In this document: piece by piece, positions 53,873 through 63,768 of the stretch
Layout: each line of letters starts with the position of its first letter
How positions within the stretch are numbered: the first letter of the stretch is position 1
Source: Oceanotoga teriensis
GTDB lineage: Bacteria > Thermotogota > Thermotogae > Petrotogales > Petrotogaceae
NCBI RefSeq assembly: GCF_003148465.1
Contig: NZ_QGGI01000011.1
Span: 31,347-95,346, forward strand
Direction of reading: 5' to 3'
DNA length: 64,000 nt
Notes under the pieces: model-generated
Databases searched by the model: none
Seen by the model: the letters and a program-made list of their open reading frames with translations, nothing else
What the model was told of the DNA's origin: nothing
Made by a program: the position numbers and the translations under genes

Positions 53873-53901
53873 TTGACATATTTTAATAAAAGTTATATAA
53901 T
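53873..53901 (+). promoter_or_regulatory. Consensus promoter of the plus-strand chemotaxis run
   Basis: TTGACA (53873-53878), 17-base spacer, TATAAT (53896-53901): perfect sigma-70 hexamers and spacing. A leader of about 100 bases runs to the GTG at 54007. Confidence 0.8.
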
Positions 53902-54006
53902 TTTTTTATTCCTATATTAGAATATAATGTTCTTTTTTTAGAATTAATTAAATTTTATCATAATTTTTTGTTTTATGCAAATATTATAGAATAGAGGTGA
54001 CAATCG

Positions 54007-54321
54007 GTGTTAGAAGAAATATTTGGTACAGAACTAAAAATAAAAATATTAAAATTATTTAAAGAATATGAAAGATTAAGATTTACAGAAATAAAGGAAA
54101 TATTAAATTCTGGTGCTGGAAGTACTAAATCTTCACTTGGGGAATTAGTAAACTATGGTATTTTAAATAGATTTGATGATGGCCCCAAGAAAGTTTATTA
54201 TTCTTTGAATAAAGATTATAAAGAATTTTTATTTAAAATTTTTGAAATTGAAGAAGAATTTTCTTTTAAACATGATAAACAAAAAATGTTTGTTGATTTT
54301 TTTGGTATACGTAATAAATGA
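54007..54321 (+). CDS. Small winged-helix DNA-binding protein
   Basis: 104 residues. An ArsR/MarR-like winged helix: IFGTELKIKILKLF, LRFTEIKEIL, STKSSLGELVNYGILNR (recognition helix, about 38-54) and a wing DDGPKKVYYSLN. No metal-binding Cys. GTG start, seven bases behind AGAGGTG. First gene of the chemotaxis run, so it may autoregulate it, but no dyad stands out next to the promoter. The exact family is uncertain. Confidence 0.7.
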   Translation: MLEEIFGTELKIKILKLFKEYERLRFTEIKEILNSGAGSTKSSLGELVNYGILNRFDDGPKKVYYSLNKDYKEFLFKIFEIEEEFSFKHDKQKMFVDFFGIRNK

Positions 54322-54342
54322 TAATTAATCGGAGGTTTTTAT

Positions 54343-54918
54343 ATGGATAATAAGGACTTTTTAATAACATTATCCAAACTTTTATGTAATTCAATAAATA
54401 ATTCCAATGATTTAATAAGAGGATATACAAAAAATAATATAAATCTTAAAATTAATATGTTAGATAAAGACTTAGAATTTTTTGTTGAAAATAATATAAA
54501 AATCGGTCAAATTATAAAATGGAAAGAAAATTTGTATAATATAGATTTTATTTTTCAGGAAGAGAAACTTATAAACTTATTATCCTATATAAATATGCTT
54601 AATTATGACTTATCATTTTTTTCATATTTGAATTTAATAGATTCATTTTCGATTATTGGAAATATAATTATTGGAAATATAGTTTCATACATAAAAGATT
54701 ATTTAAATATTGATATAAATTATGAATTATCCCCAATTTATAATTTAGATAAAAATATAAATCTTAAAAAACTTAAAAAAATTAATTTTATTATATTTTA
54801 TATAGATTTTGAAATTTTAGATGAAAAAATTTTTAGATCATATTTATTATTATCCTGTGATAGTAATTCTTTTTTCTCCCTAAAAACTAAGATGGAGGAG
54901 TTCTACGGTGAATTATAG
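54343..54918 (+). CDS. Divergent CheC-like protein, probably without phosphatase activity
   Basis: 191 residues. Not clear at first sight, but the segment IIGNIIIGNIVSYIKDYLNI followed by LSPIY (about 105-133) resembles the CheC/CheX active helix (EIGN...G, then a P turn). The conserved Glu is Ile here while the Asn stays, so activity is doubtful. Only one such helix is seen, against two in many CheC proteins. It lies between a winged-helix gene and a histidine kinase gene; GGAGG precedes the ATG. It may act as an adaptor or bind CheY-P without hydrolysing it. The family call is tentative. Confidence 0.5.
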   Translation: MDNKDFLITLSKLLCNSINNSNDLIRGYTKNNINLKINMLDKDLEFFVENNIKIGQIIKWKENLYNIDFIFQEEKLINLLSYINMLNYDLSFFSYLNLIDSFSIIGNIIIGNIVSYIKDYLNIDINYELSPIYNLDKNINLKKLKKINFIIFYIDFEILDEKIFRSYLLLSCDSNSFFSLKTKMEEFYGEL

Positions 54919-56302
54919 TATTTTAAATAATTTAATGATTAGTATTTGTATTGTAGATTCAAAGGGGAATGTAATTTTTTCAAATGATTCTTTTGACAGA
55001 TTTTTTGGCGAGGTTGAAAATATATTTACTATAATATCTGATAACTATAATTTAATAATAAAAGATGTATTGAAAAAATCATATCCGATTTTTTTGAAAA
55101 GCAGAAAAAACAATAAAATTTTTCCAGATGTAAAAGATTATTTTTATATGAATATAAAACCTTTTGATGAAGAGGATTATTTTATGTTGGAAATTCATCA
55201 AAATATTCCCGAATTAATAAGAAAAGATTTATTAAACAATGATATAAAATCAATCAAAGATGAAATTGAAACGAGACAATATCTTTTTAATTCTCTTGAA
55301 TTTATGCTTCTTGAAAAACAAAAACCATGGGATTTTATAATTAGTACAGCTGAGAGAATATATAGTCTTAATATTCTTAAATATTTAAAAGTTCAAAAAG
55401 GAGATAAATTAATAGTTTATGGTGAAAATAATAAAAAAGAAATAGAGTCTAATTTTACAATAAATATGGTGGATGATGATATAAACTTTAATTATGTATC
55501 CAATAGTTCTACTTCTATGGAAGTAAAACTAATGCTTTTAACTTATTTGAATTTTGTAAAACTTTATGTAACTTTTTATTCGGAGTTTGAAAAATCTAAA
55601 ATGTATGATGTTAATTTACTCGATTCTGAAAAATTTTCTATGGCTGGGCAGATGATGATAGGAATGCTCCATGAGATAAATAATCCATTAGCAGTTGCTA
55701 TGCTTCAGAGTGATATTTTAATTTCAAAAAAAGTTGATTATGTAGAAAGAATAATTAATATAAAAAGTTCTCTTATGAGGATAAAAGAAATAACAGAAAT
55801 ATTTAGAGGGGCTTTAAAACAAAATGCAACTATAACTACTTTTGGATTAAAAAAACTTATAAACACAGCCATAGATTTCATTAATCCTAAAAAACCAAGT
55901 AATGTAAGTATAATAATAGATTTAAATTATGAGGATTATGATATTCAAGGCGATTTTAATAAATTAGTTTTAGTTTTTGTAAATTTAATTTCAAATGCTA
56001 TAGATGCTATAAATAGAACAAGAAAAAATAAAGGTTGGGTTAAAATTACTACTTTTGAATTTAGAGATAAACTAATAGTAAAGGTTTCTGATAATGGTGA
56101 AGGAATGGATGAAAAAATTTTAAAAAATATATTTAAACCATTTTACACAACAAAAACAAAATCTGGTCTTGGATATGGGTTGTTTTTTGTAAGTACTGTT
56201 TGTTCAAGCCATAATATAAAGCTTTCAGTTATTTCAAAAAGGAATAGTGGAACTACTTTTACTTTAGTGATTCCAAAATTTCAAGCGGAGGGGAGTATAT
56301 GA
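54908..56302 (+). CDS. PAS-containing histidine kinase
   Basis: 464 residues, cytosolic. PAS at about 5-100 (MISICIVDSKGNVIFSNDSF), a middle region without known domain, HisKA with MLHEINNPLAVAM (phospho-His about 253), and HATPase with NLISNAIDAI, DNGEGMDE and GLGYGLFFV. The HEINNPLA box is the NtrB/PAS-kinase variant. GTG start behind GGAGG, overlapping the CheC-like gene by 11 bases; ATGA overlap with the response regulator that follows and should be its partner. Confidence 0.87.
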   Translation: MNYSILNNLMISICIVDSKGNVIFSNDSFDRFFGEVENIFTIISDNYNLIIKDVLKKSYPIFLKSRKNNKIFPDVKDYFYMNIKPFDEEDYFMLEIHQNIPELIRKDLLNNDIKSIKDEIETRQYLFNSLEFMLLEKQKPWDFIISTAERIYSLNILKYLKVQKGDKLIVYGENNKKEIESNFTINMVDDDINFNYVSNSSTSMEVKLMLLTYLNFVKLYVTFYSEFEKSKMYDVNLLDSEKFSMAGQMMIGMLHEINNPLAVAMLQSDILISKKVDYVERIINIKSSLMRIKEITEIFRGALKQNATITTFGLKKLINTAIDFINPKKPSNVSIIIDLNYEDYDIQGDFNKLVLVFVNLISNAIDAINRTRKNKGWVKITTFEFRDKLIVKVSDNGEGMDEKILKNIFKPFYTTKTKSGLGYGLFFVSTVCSSHNIKLSVISKRNSGTTFTLVIPKFQAEGSI

Positions 56303-56703
56303 ATATAAGAATATTGATAGTTGATGATGAAAAAGATATAAGAAATCTTTTAAAAGAATATTTCGAAAATAAATTTGATAATCTCATAGTTGATACAGCA
56401 GAAAACGCTGATATAGCAGATCAAATGATAGAAAACAGTATTTATCATTTTGTATTTCTTGATATAGTTATGCCGGGCATGGATCCTTTTGAATTATTAC
56501 AAAAGATTAAAGAATTAAATAAATTAGTACAGGTAATAATAATAACAGCAAATTCAACGATGGACAAAGTATTAAATGCTCTTGAATTTGGTGCAGATGA
56601 TTATCTTACAAAACCTTTTGATTTTGAATCTCTTAATGAAATATTGGAATCAAATATAAAAAAAATAATAAGATGGAAAAATACATTTAAAAATTCTTTG
56701 TGA
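56299..56703 (+). CDS. Single-domain response regulator
   Basis: 134 residues, receiver only. VDDEKD, FLDIVMPG (phospho-acceptor Asp, about 55), IITANST and KPFDFE are intact. The C-terminal 20 residues (IKKIIRWKNTFKNSL) extend the last helix but do not form a DNA-binding domain. Coupled by ATGA to the histidine kinase gene, so the two form a two-component pair. Confidence 0.87.
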   Translation: MNIRILIVDDEKDIRNLLKEYFENKFDNLIVDTAENADIADQMIENSIYHFVFLDIVMPGMDPFELLQKIKELNKLVQVIIITANSTMDKVLNALEFGADDYLTKPFDFESLNEILESNIKKIIRWKNTFKNSL

Positions 56704-56714
56704 GGTGAAGTTTA

Positions 56715-57077
56715 ATGCCAAAAGTTTTGGTTATAGATGATTCTCCTTTTATATATAAATCAATTTTGAAAGCTCTTAAAGATACAGAATTTGAAGTTGT
56801 TGGACATGCAAGAAATGGACTTGAAGGATTACAAAAAATAAATGAACTCAATCCAGATTTAATAACTTTAGATGTTACTATGCCCGTTATGGATGGTATA
56901 GAAACAGCTAGAAGGATATATTCATCTAATATAAGTGCAAAAGTTCTTATGCTTTCGGCTATGGGAGATGACGAACTTATGAATACGGCAAAAGATATAG
57001 GGATAAAACATTTTATACAAAAACCATTTAAAAATGAAATTCTTTTAAAAAAACTCAGACTTTTGATGATAATTTAA
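56715..57077 (+). CDS. cheY: Chemotaxis response regulator CheY
   Basis: 120 residues. VIDDSPF, LDVTMPVMDG (phospho-acceptor Asp, about 54), MLSAMGDD and QKPFKNE are all as in CheY. It follows the RR of the upstream kinase by 11 bases and precedes cheA by 18 bases, so CheA is its natural phospho-donor. GAGGTGAAG precedes the ATG. Output is expected at the flagellar switch, though no flagellar genes are in the window. Confidence 0.9.
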   Translation: MPKVLVIDDSPFIYKSILKALKDTEFEVVGHARNGLEGLQKINELNPDLITLDVTMPVMDGIETARRIYSSNISAKVLMLSAMGDDELMNTAKDIGIKHFIQKPFKNEILLKKLRLLMII

Positions 57078-57095
57078 CCCTTAGGGGGGATTCTG

Positions 57096-58937
57096 ATGGA
57101 GGAAGAAAAAAAAATTATTGAATCATTATTAGATGATAAGAATGAAATAATAAAAGAAGAAGAATTTGATGAAGAAATGTGGGAAGATTTTGTTGTTGAA
57201 GCGAGAGATCATCTTGAAAACATAGAAAGAGGTCTTTTGGATTTAGAAAATGACAAAGAAAATGAAGAAATAATAAACAGTATTTTTAGATCTTTTCATA
57301 CTATAAAAGGTCTTGCTGGTTTTGTAGATATTGCTTTTCTTGTGAGCATAGCTCATGAAACAGAGACTCTTTTGGATAAAGCTAGAAAAAAAGATATATT
57401 TATACAAAAAGAACTCATAGATTTGTTTTTAATATCAACTGACATAATAAAAAATATAATTGAAAATGTTAGGAATATTTATGATAAAGACTTTATTAAA
57501 AAAGGTAAGAATCATATAGAATTATTGAGAAATTTCACTCAAAGTGATTTCATACCAAAAGAAGTAAAAATTTCTGATAAAAAAATAGGTGAAATTCTTG
57601 AAGAGATGGGAGCAGTATCTAAAGAAGAGATTGAAAAAATATTAGAAGAACAAAAAAGTAATCCCGAAATAGCCAATAAAAAAATAGGTGAAATATTAAT
57701 AAAAGAAAAAAAGGCAGATACAAAAACCGTTTTAAATGCACTCAGAAGTCAAAAAAAAGAATTAAAAACAAATATTCTTGTAGATGATTATATCAGAGTA
57801 CCCGCACCAAAAATAGAAAATTTATTGAATTTAGTTGGAGAGCTAATGATAATAGAGTCTCAGGTTAATCAAGATTTTATGATATTGAATGATATAGGCC
57901 AGAATACACAAATAAATGTAAACAGAATGCTTAAACTTACAAAAGATATACAAAATATCACCATGTCAATGCAAATGGTTCCACTAAAATCTACTTTCCA
58001 AAAAATCACAAGGATTGCAAGAGATACAATAAATACTTTAAAAAAAGAGGTCGATTTTAAAATTTCTGGTGAAAGTACGGAAATAGATAAAGCTGTAGCA
58101 GAGAAAATTTTAGATCCTTTAATACATATGATAAAAAATTCTATTTCTCATGGTATAGAAGATTCGGAAGAAAGAATAAAAAAAGGAAAAAATTCAAAAG
58201 GAATAGTTTCATTAAAAGCATATTCTAATAGAGGAAATGTTTATATAGAAGTTTCAGATGATGGAAAAGGGCTTAATTCAGAGTTAATATATAAAAAAGC
58301 TATGGATAAAAAACTCATTGACGAAGAGAAAGAATATTCAGAAGATGAAATTCTTGAATTTATATACTTACCAGGGTTTTCAACACTTGAAAAGGCTAAT
58401 AATATTTCTGGTCGAGGTGTTGGTATGGATGTGGTAAAAACAGAACTTTCAAGAATAGGTGGAAAAATAAATATTCAAAATGAAAGAGATAAGGGATGTA
58501 CATTCATTTTAAAGATACCTATAAATCTTGCAGCTATGAATGGAACGATAATAGAAATTTTAAATGAGAAATATATTATACCTACGATTTATATTAAAAA
58601 AATTCTTCAGCCTACCTCAGCAAATTGGATTAGTTATAAAGGAAATAAAAACTTCATAAAATATAGAAATAAAATTATTCCTATAATTCCTACCAATATT
58701 ATTTTTAATTCAAATAAATCTTATGATAATGATTTAATCGTTATATTAGAACTCGATAATAATATGAAAGCTTTACCGGTTAAAAATATTGAAGGGCGTC
58801 AAGAAATAGTAGTAAAACCACTTGGAAAGGAAATTGGTAGTCTTGATTACTTTTCTGGTGCATCTATTTTGGGGGATGGAAATGTTTCTTTAATTATAGA
58901 TGTTGAAAGTTTATTTAAACTTGAAGGTGGTGAATAA
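57096..58937 (+). CDS. cheA: Chemotaxis histidine kinase CheA
   Basis: 613 residues. P1 (HPt) with IFRSFHTIKGLAGF (phospho-His about 67), then no clear P2; instead two repeats KIGEILEEMGAVSKEEIEKI and KIGEILIKEKKADTKTVLNAL (about 163-228) like MshEN/GspE-N motifs. P3 dimerisation (LVGELMIIESQV), P4 kinase with MIKNSISHGIE, DDGKGLN and GRGVGMDVVKTEL, and P5 CheW-like domain (MNGTIIEILNEKYIIP). Phosphorylates CheY and CheB. AGGGGGG precedes the ATG; cheW follows after two bases. Confidence 0.93.
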   Translation: MEEEKKIIESLLDDKNEIIKEEEFDEEMWEDFVVEARDHLENIERGLLDLENDKENEEIINSIFRSFHTIKGLAGFVDIAFLVSIAHETETLLDKARKKDIFIQKELIDLFLISTDIIKNIIENVRNIYDKDFIKKGKNHIELLRNFTQSDFIPKEVKISDKKIGEILEEMGAVSKEEIEKILEEQKSNPEIANKKIGEILIKEKKADTKTVLNALRSQKKELKTNILVDDYIRVPAPKIENLLNLVGELMIIESQVNQDFMILNDIGQNTQINVNRMLKLTKDIQNITMSMQMVPLKSTFQKITRIARDTINTLKKEVDFKISGESTEIDKAVAEKILDPLIHMIKNSISHGIEDSEERIKKGKNSKGIVSLKAYSNRGNVYIEVSDDGKGLNSELIYKKAMDKKLIDEEKEYSEDEILEFIYLPGFSTLEKANNISGRGVGMDVVKTELSRIGGKINIQNERDKGCTFILKIPINLAAMNGTIIEILNEKYIIPTIYIKKILQPTSANWISYKGNKNFIKYRNKIIPIIPTNIIFNSNKSYDNDLIVILELDNNMKALPVKNIEGRQEIVVKPLGKEIGSLDYFSGASILGDGNVSLIIDVESLFKLEGGE

Positions 58938-58939
58938 AG

Positions 58940-59419
58940 TTGTCTGATATTGATTTAAAAAAACTAACTTTTAAACTCGATGAAGAAATCTTTGGAATAT
59001 CTGTTTGTTCAGTTAAAACAATAATAGGCATGATGAATATAACAAGGGTTCCAAGAACACCTAATTATGTCAAAGGAATAATAAACTTAAGAGGAAAAGT
59101 CATACCTGTGGTAGATCTTCGAATAAAGTTTGAGATGAAAGAAAAAACTTATACTGAAAGAACATGTATTATAGTAGTTGAAATTTTTAATGGTGATAAT
59201 CAAAAACTTATGGGTTTAATAGTTGATGATGTTTCAGAAGTAATAACCCTTACTGAAGAATCTATAGAATCTCCTCCTGAATATGGTTTGAAGATACAGG
59301 ATGAATTTTTAATTGGAATGGCTAAATATAAAGAAAAAGTAATAATGCTTATAGACATAAACAAAGTTCTTAGTGTGGACGAGAAAAATCTTATAAAAGA
59401 TCTCGGGAGGGAAGAATGA
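58940..59419 (+). CDS. cheW: Chemotaxis coupling protein CheW
   Basis: 159 residues. Links receptors to CheA. Typical: [40 protein letters not shown] (about 32-51), [11 protein letters not shown] and [13 protein letters not shown] start two bases after cheA, with GGTGGTG upstream. Overlaps the MCP start by four bases. Confidence 0.92.
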   Translation: MSDIDLKKLTFKLDEEIFGISVCSVKTIIGMMNITRVPRTPNYVKGIINLRGKVIPVVDLRIKFEMKEKTYTERTCIIVVEIFNGDNQKLMGLIVDDVSEVITLTEESIESPPEYGLKIQDEFLIGMAKYKEKVIMLIDINKVLSVDEKNLIKDLGREE

Positions 59420-61398
59420 TGTTTAAAAATCTTAAATTATCAACTAAAATCACTTTAGGGTTTGTAATTATTTTAATAATTTCAAGTGTGATAGGAATAT
59501 TTACAATATTTAATATGAATAAAGTTACAGACTTGGCAATTACTTTAAATGATGAATATATGGAAGAAGTTTCAAGTGGTTCAAATTCTGCTTATTATTC
59601 TCAAAGATTGGCTTATGAAATGAGGGGATTTGCATTAAGTGGTGATTATACATATTTTAATAGGGCAAAAAATGAATTAAAAGAGTTAAAGATTTATATT
59701 GAAGAACTTAATACTTTAAGTGAAAAATATGAAAGTTTAAAGATTTTAAGAGAAAATTTAAAATCTGTAGATGAACTTATATCAGAATATGAAATTCTTA
59801 TGCAAGAAACAAATAATACTTTTGAAGGTATAGATAGAATAAGAGATACTTCATTGAAGGCATCTGATGAATTTTTAAATAATGCGATGTTATATTTAGA
59901 GTCTCAAAATAAGGCGACAGAAGAAGATATTAAAAATTTGGAATCTCCAGAAGTTTTGAAGAGTAGACTTTTAAAAGTTACTTGGATAAATAATATAATA
60001 GATGCATCCAATGAAATGAGAATAGCTTCTATAAAGGCTCAATTGACAAAAGATGCTCAAGAATTGAGAAAGGTTACAAATAGATTTTCAGATATGTATA
60101 AAATAATAGAAGAAATAAAAAAAGAAACTAATAGACAAGAAAATATAACTCAACTAAATAAGATAGATACTTCATTAAAAGCTTATGAGGTTCAAACTTT
60201 AGAACTTGCAAATTTATACGAAAATCTTAGCAAAATAAAAACAAATAGAGAAAAAATAATAGATTCATTGTTAAAAGAAATAACAGATGTTAATAATGCA
60301 GGTATAAGATCGGCAAAAGATATTGCTAATAATACGGTTGAAACATTAAATACATCAACTGGTACGACATTAATAGGCTTAATAATATCTATAATAATAG
60401 GTATAATTCTTGCTGTAACGATAATTTTAAGTATTACGAAACCTGTAAAAAGAATTGTTGAACTTTTAAACCATAGCTCTCAAGAACTTGCTTCAGCCTC
60501 TGAAGAGCTTTCAGCTGCGAGTCAACAACTTGCTGAAGGTAGTGCAGAACAAGCGGCATCATTAGAAGAAACTTCGTCAACTTTAGAAGAATCATCATCT
60601 ATGGTTGCACAAAATAATGAAAATACTAAACAAGCAGCAATACTTTCTGAAAAAGCTAATGAATCATCATTAGATGGTTTTAGTCAAATGAAAAACATGA
60701 TGAATGCTATGGTAAAACTTAAAGATTCAAGTGATGAAATAAGTAAAATAATAAAAGTAATAGATGAAATAGCTTTTCAAACTAATATACTTGCACTGAA
60801 TGCAGCAGTTGAAGCCGCACGTGCTGGAGAAGCAGGACAAGGATTTGCTGTTGTAGCAGAAGAAGTAAGGAACCTTGCTCAAAGATCTGCAAAAGCTGCA
60901 AGAGATACATCAGAAATGATAGAAAAGAATATTAAATTATCTGAAGAAGGTGTAATGACTTCTGAAAAAGTTAAAGAATCTCTCGAATCAATAACAGATC
61001 AATCTAAAAAAGTTAAGGAATTAATGGATGAAATAGCAGCAGCCAGTCAAGAACAATCTCAAGGAATAATGCAAATAAATAAAGCTATAAGTCAAATGGA
61101 TCAAGTAACACAACAAATAGCTTCAAATGCTGAAGAATCAGCATCATCTTCTGAAGAACTGAGTTCTCAAGCAGTTAGTATGGAAGAAGTAGTTATAGAT
61201 CTTGTTAAACTTGTATATGGAAGTTCTGAGTATAAAGGAAATGAAATTAAAAATAAATCAAATTATAAAAATATAAGTAAGCCAAAAAATAATAATATAA
61301 ATAAGAAGAAAAACATCTCTGAAGATAAAAAGAATAAAACAGAAATAGTTAATCCTGAAAAAATAATTCCTCTCGATGATGATACTGGAGATTTTTAG
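59416..61398 (+). CDS. Methyl-accepting chemotaxis protein
   Basis: 660 residues. TM1 at about 10-31, a long helical extracytoplasmic sensor to about 315 that looks like a helical-bundle (HBM-like) domain, TM2 at about 317-340, then a signalling domain with little or no HAMP between ([18 protein letters not shown]). The hairpin tip [20 protein letters not shown] (about 451-470) is canonical, flanked by methylation helices. No C-terminal CheR/CheB-binding pentapeptide; the tail is Lys/Asn-rich and ends in DDDTGDF. The ATG overlaps cheW (ATGA). Its ligand is unknown. Confidence 0.92.
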   Translation: MMFKNLKLSTKITLGFVIILIISSVIGIFTIFNMNKVTDLAITLNDEYMEEVSSGSNSAYYSQRLAYEMRGFALSGDYTYFNRAKNELKELKIYIEELNTLSEKYESLKILRENLKSVDELISEYEILMQETNNTFEGIDRIRDTSLKASDEFLNNAMLYLESQNKATEEDIKNLESPEVLKSRLLKVTWINNIIDASNEMRIASIKAQLTKDAQELRKVTNRFSDMYKIIEEIKKETNRQENITQLNKIDTSLKAYEVQTLELANLYENLSKIKTNREKIIDSLLKEITDVNNAGIRSAKDIANNTVETLNTSTGTTLIGLIISIIIGIILAVTIILSITKPVKRIVELLNHSSQELASASEELSAASQQLAEGSAEQAASLEETSSTLEESSSMVAQNNENTKQAAILSEKANESSLDGFSQMKNMMNAMVKLKDSSDEISKIIKVIDEIAFQTNILALNAAVEAARAGEAGQGFAVVAEEVRNLAQRSAKAARDTSEMIEKNIKLSEEGVMTSEKVKESLESITDQSKKVKELMDEIAAASQEQSQGIMQINKAISQMDQVTQQIASNAEESASSSEELSSQAVSMEEVVIDLVKLVYGSSEYKGNEIKNKSNYKNISKPKNNNINKKKNISEDKKNKTEIVNPEKIIPLDDDTGDF

Positions 61399-61401
61399 AT
61401 C

Positions 61402-61424
61402 ATAGGCCTCTATAAGAGGCCTAT
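61402..61424 (+). terminator. Hairpin between the MCP gene and cheR
   Basis: ATAGGCCTCT (61402-61411) with AGAGGCCTAT (61415-61424), 10-bp GC-rich stem and a 3-base loop, followed only by TTTAAAT. It probably lowers, rather than ends, transcription into cheR, or protects the mRNA 3' end. Confidence 0.5.
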
Positions 61425-61450
61425 TTAAATAAAAGGAGATTGTATAAAAT

Positions 61451-62245
61451 ATGAACAATTTGATTTTTAGTAAATTCAGAGATTATATTTATGAAAATCT
61501 TGGAATAGATTATAATGAAAATAAAAAAGTTTTATTAGAAGCGAGAATAAAAAAACTAATGAATAGATATGCAATAACCTCTTTCGAAAGTTTTTATAAC
61601 AGAATATTTGTAGATAAGAAATTATTGATAGAATTTTTGAATGAAATGACCACTAATAAAACTAATTTTTTTAGAGAAATAAATCATTTTAATTTTTTAA
61701 AGAGTTATATGAGTACATTTTTAAATTTAAACAAAAGAATTAATTTAAGTAAAGAAATAAGAGTTTGGAGTGCGGGATGTTCTACAGGAGAAGAGGCTTA
61801 TACTGTAGGAATGGTTTTAAAAGAAATCTTAAATCCCAATATAATTATAAAAATATTGGCAACTGATATATCTACTAATGTTCTTCAAAAAGCCATGCAA
61901 AGAACCTATCCTTCAACGATTACTCTTGATGTTCCAGTATATTATTTGAATAAATATTTTACAAAAGATAATAAAAGTTTTAGATTAAACGATGAAATAT
62001 ATAATATGGTTACATTTAGATATTTTAATCTGATGAATAAATTTCCTTTTAAACATAAATTTGATATTATCTTTTGTAGAAATGTAATGATTTATTTTGA
62101 TTATGATACGAGAGCAAATCTATCAAATAAATTTCACAAGGCATTAGTAAAAAATGGACTTATGATAATCGGTCATTCTGAAAGTTTATCTGATAAGAAA
62201 AAAGAATTTAAATATATGAAACCAACTATTTATTCGGCAATGTAG
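61451..62245 (+). CDS. cheR: Chemotaxis receptor methyltransferase CheR
   Basis: 264 residues. N-terminal helical domain (EMTTNKTNFFRE, about 65-77) and SAM-binding domain with VWSAGCSTGEEAYT (about 104-117), ILATDIST, and IIFCRNVMIYFD (about 212-223). Methylates glutamates of the MCP signalling helices. AAAAGGAG precedes the ATG. Followed by cheD and cheB in close order, giving a complete adaptation set. Confidence 0.93.
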   Translation: MNNLIFSKFRDYIYENLGIDYNENKKVLLEARIKKLMNRYAITSFESFYNRIFVDKKLLIEFLNEMTTNKTNFFREINHFNFLKSYMSTFLNLNKRINLSKEIRVWSAGCSTGEEAYTVGMVLKEILNPNIIIKILATDISTNVLQKAMQRTYPSTITLDVPVYYLNKYFTKDNKSFRLNDEIYNMVTFRYFNLMNKFPFKHKFDIIFCRNVMIYFDYDTRANLSNKFHKALVKNGLMIIGHSESLSDKKKEFKYMKPTIYSAM

Positions 62246-62254
62246 GTGATTTAA

Positions 62255-62716
62255 TTGGAAGTGATAAATACTTTTTTTGTTAAACCTGGGGTGATATTTT
62301 TTTCTGAAGAACCATATAAAATATCTACCGTTCTTGGTTCTTGTGTTTCAATTGCTATGTGGGATTTTAAAAATAAGTGGGGTGGAATGAATCATTATAT
62401 GTATCCCCATGAATTTAAACATACTAAAATACCAGATAGTAAAATAGGAGAAAAAGCAATAATACAATTATATAAAATAATGATAAAACATGATTCTGAT
62501 AAAAATAATATAATAGCAAATGTATCAGGAGGAAGTAATAATCAAGAATTAAGTCCTTATATTAGTAATGAAAACGTAAAAATAGCATTTAAAATATTAA
62601 AAGACTTAAATATAGAGATATTAAAAAATTATACTGGAGGAAATAGAGGTAAAAAAGTTATATTTAATAATTATACAGGGGAATATATTGTTGATAATAT
62701 ATCAGAATGGAAGTGA
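62255..62716 (+). CDS. cheD: Receptor glutamine deamidase CheD
   Basis: 153 residues. Catalytic Cys in VLGSCVSIAM (about 30), His in GGMNHYM (about 47), and the later NVSGGSNNQE. Deamidates receptor Gln residues and, where CheC is present, forms a CheC-CheD complex. The kind of CheC needed for that is found here only as the degenerate protein at 54343. TTG start behind TAGGTGA. Confidence 0.9.
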   Translation: MEVINTFFVKPGVIFFSEEPYKISTVLGSCVSIAMWDFKNKWGGMNHYMYPHEFKHTKIPDSKIGEKAIIQLYKIMIKHDSDKNNIIANVSGGSNNQELSPYISNENVKIAFKILKDLNIEILKNYTGGNRGKKVIFNNYTGEYIVDNISEWK

Positions 62717-62721
62717 TTTAA

Positions 62722-63768
62722 TTGATAAAAGTTCTTATTATAGATGATTCAGCAATGGTTAGAAAAGTATTATCACAAAATTTGTCAAAAGAAAGAGATA
62801 TAGAAGTAGTTGGAACAGCCCCAGAACCTTATTCTGGAAGAGATAAAATATTAAAACTAAAACCAGATGTTCTGATATTGGATATTGAGATGCCAAAAAT
62901 GGATGGACTAACTTTCCTTGAAAAATTGATGAGTAGTTATCCTATGCCTGTTATAATATATTCTTCCGTGGCAGAAAAAAGAAGCGAAAATGCAATGAGA
63001 GCTTTAGAACTTGGTGCCGTAGATGTTATTTCAAAACCAGGGGGTTCTTATTCAACTGATATAATGCTTAATCAATTAATAGACAAAATAAAAGCTGCTC
63101 ATAAATATAAATTTAGTATTAGTAAAAAAATAAATGATAAAAGTAAACAAAATTCCAAAGTTATCAGAGAAAGTATGATAAGAACTACAGATAAAATAAT
63201 AGCAATAGGAGCTTCTACAGGAGGAACACAAGCTTTAAGATTTTTGATAGGACAATTACCTTCAAATATGCCACCAATAATAATTACACAGCATATGCCT
63301 CAAACATTTACAAAATCTTTTGCAAATAGTTTAAATGAAAGATCAAAATTGGAAGTAGTTGAAGCCCAAGATGGAGAATTATTGAGAACAGGAAAGGTCT
63401 TAATTGCACCTGGCAATTATCATATGATTTTAAAAAGAGATGGTGCAAGATATTATGTTCAAATAAAAGATGGACCTCCAGTATATCATCAAAGACCGTC
63501 TGTTGAAGTCATGTTTTATTCAGTTGCAAAATATGCAGGGAAAAACGCTATAGGTATAATATTGACAGGTATGGGAAAAGATGGAGCTGAGGGATTATTA
63601 GAAATGAGAAACTCTGGTGCATATACTATAGCTCAATCCGAAAAATCATGTGTTGTTTTTGGAATGCCAAGAGAAGCTATAAGAATAGAAGCAGCAGATA
63701 AAATACTTGATTTAGAGGAAATGCCAGATTATTTAGTAAGAGTTTTAAAAAAAGATAGATTAAAATAA
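62722..63768 (+). CDS. cheB: Receptor methylesterase CheB
   Basis: 348 residues. Receiver domain (IIDDSAMVRKVL, ILDIEMPKMDGLTF with phospho-Asp about 54, SKPGG) and a methylesterase domain with the catalytic Ser in GASTGGTQ (about 158), His in TQHMP (about 185) and Asp in GMGKDGAEGL (about 281). TTG start five bases after cheD. Removes methyl groups when phosphorylated by CheA. A long terminator follows. Confidence 0.94.
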   Translation: MIKVLIIDDSAMVRKVLSQNLSKERDIEVVGTAPEPYSGRDKILKLKPDVLILDIEMPKMDGLTFLEKLMSSYPMPVIIYSSVAEKRSENAMRALELGAVDVISKPGGSYSTDIMLNQLIDKIKAAHKYKFSISKKINDKSKQNSKVIRESMIRTTDKIIAIGASTGGTQALRFLIGQLPSNMPPIIITQHMPQTFTKSFANSLNERSKLEVVEAQDGELLRTGKVLIAPGNYHMILKRDGARYYVQIKDGPPVYHQRPSVEVMFYSVAKYAGKNAIGIILTGMGKDGAEGLLEMRNSGAYTIAQSEKSCVVFGMPREAIRIEAADKILDLEEMPDYLVRVLKKDRLK

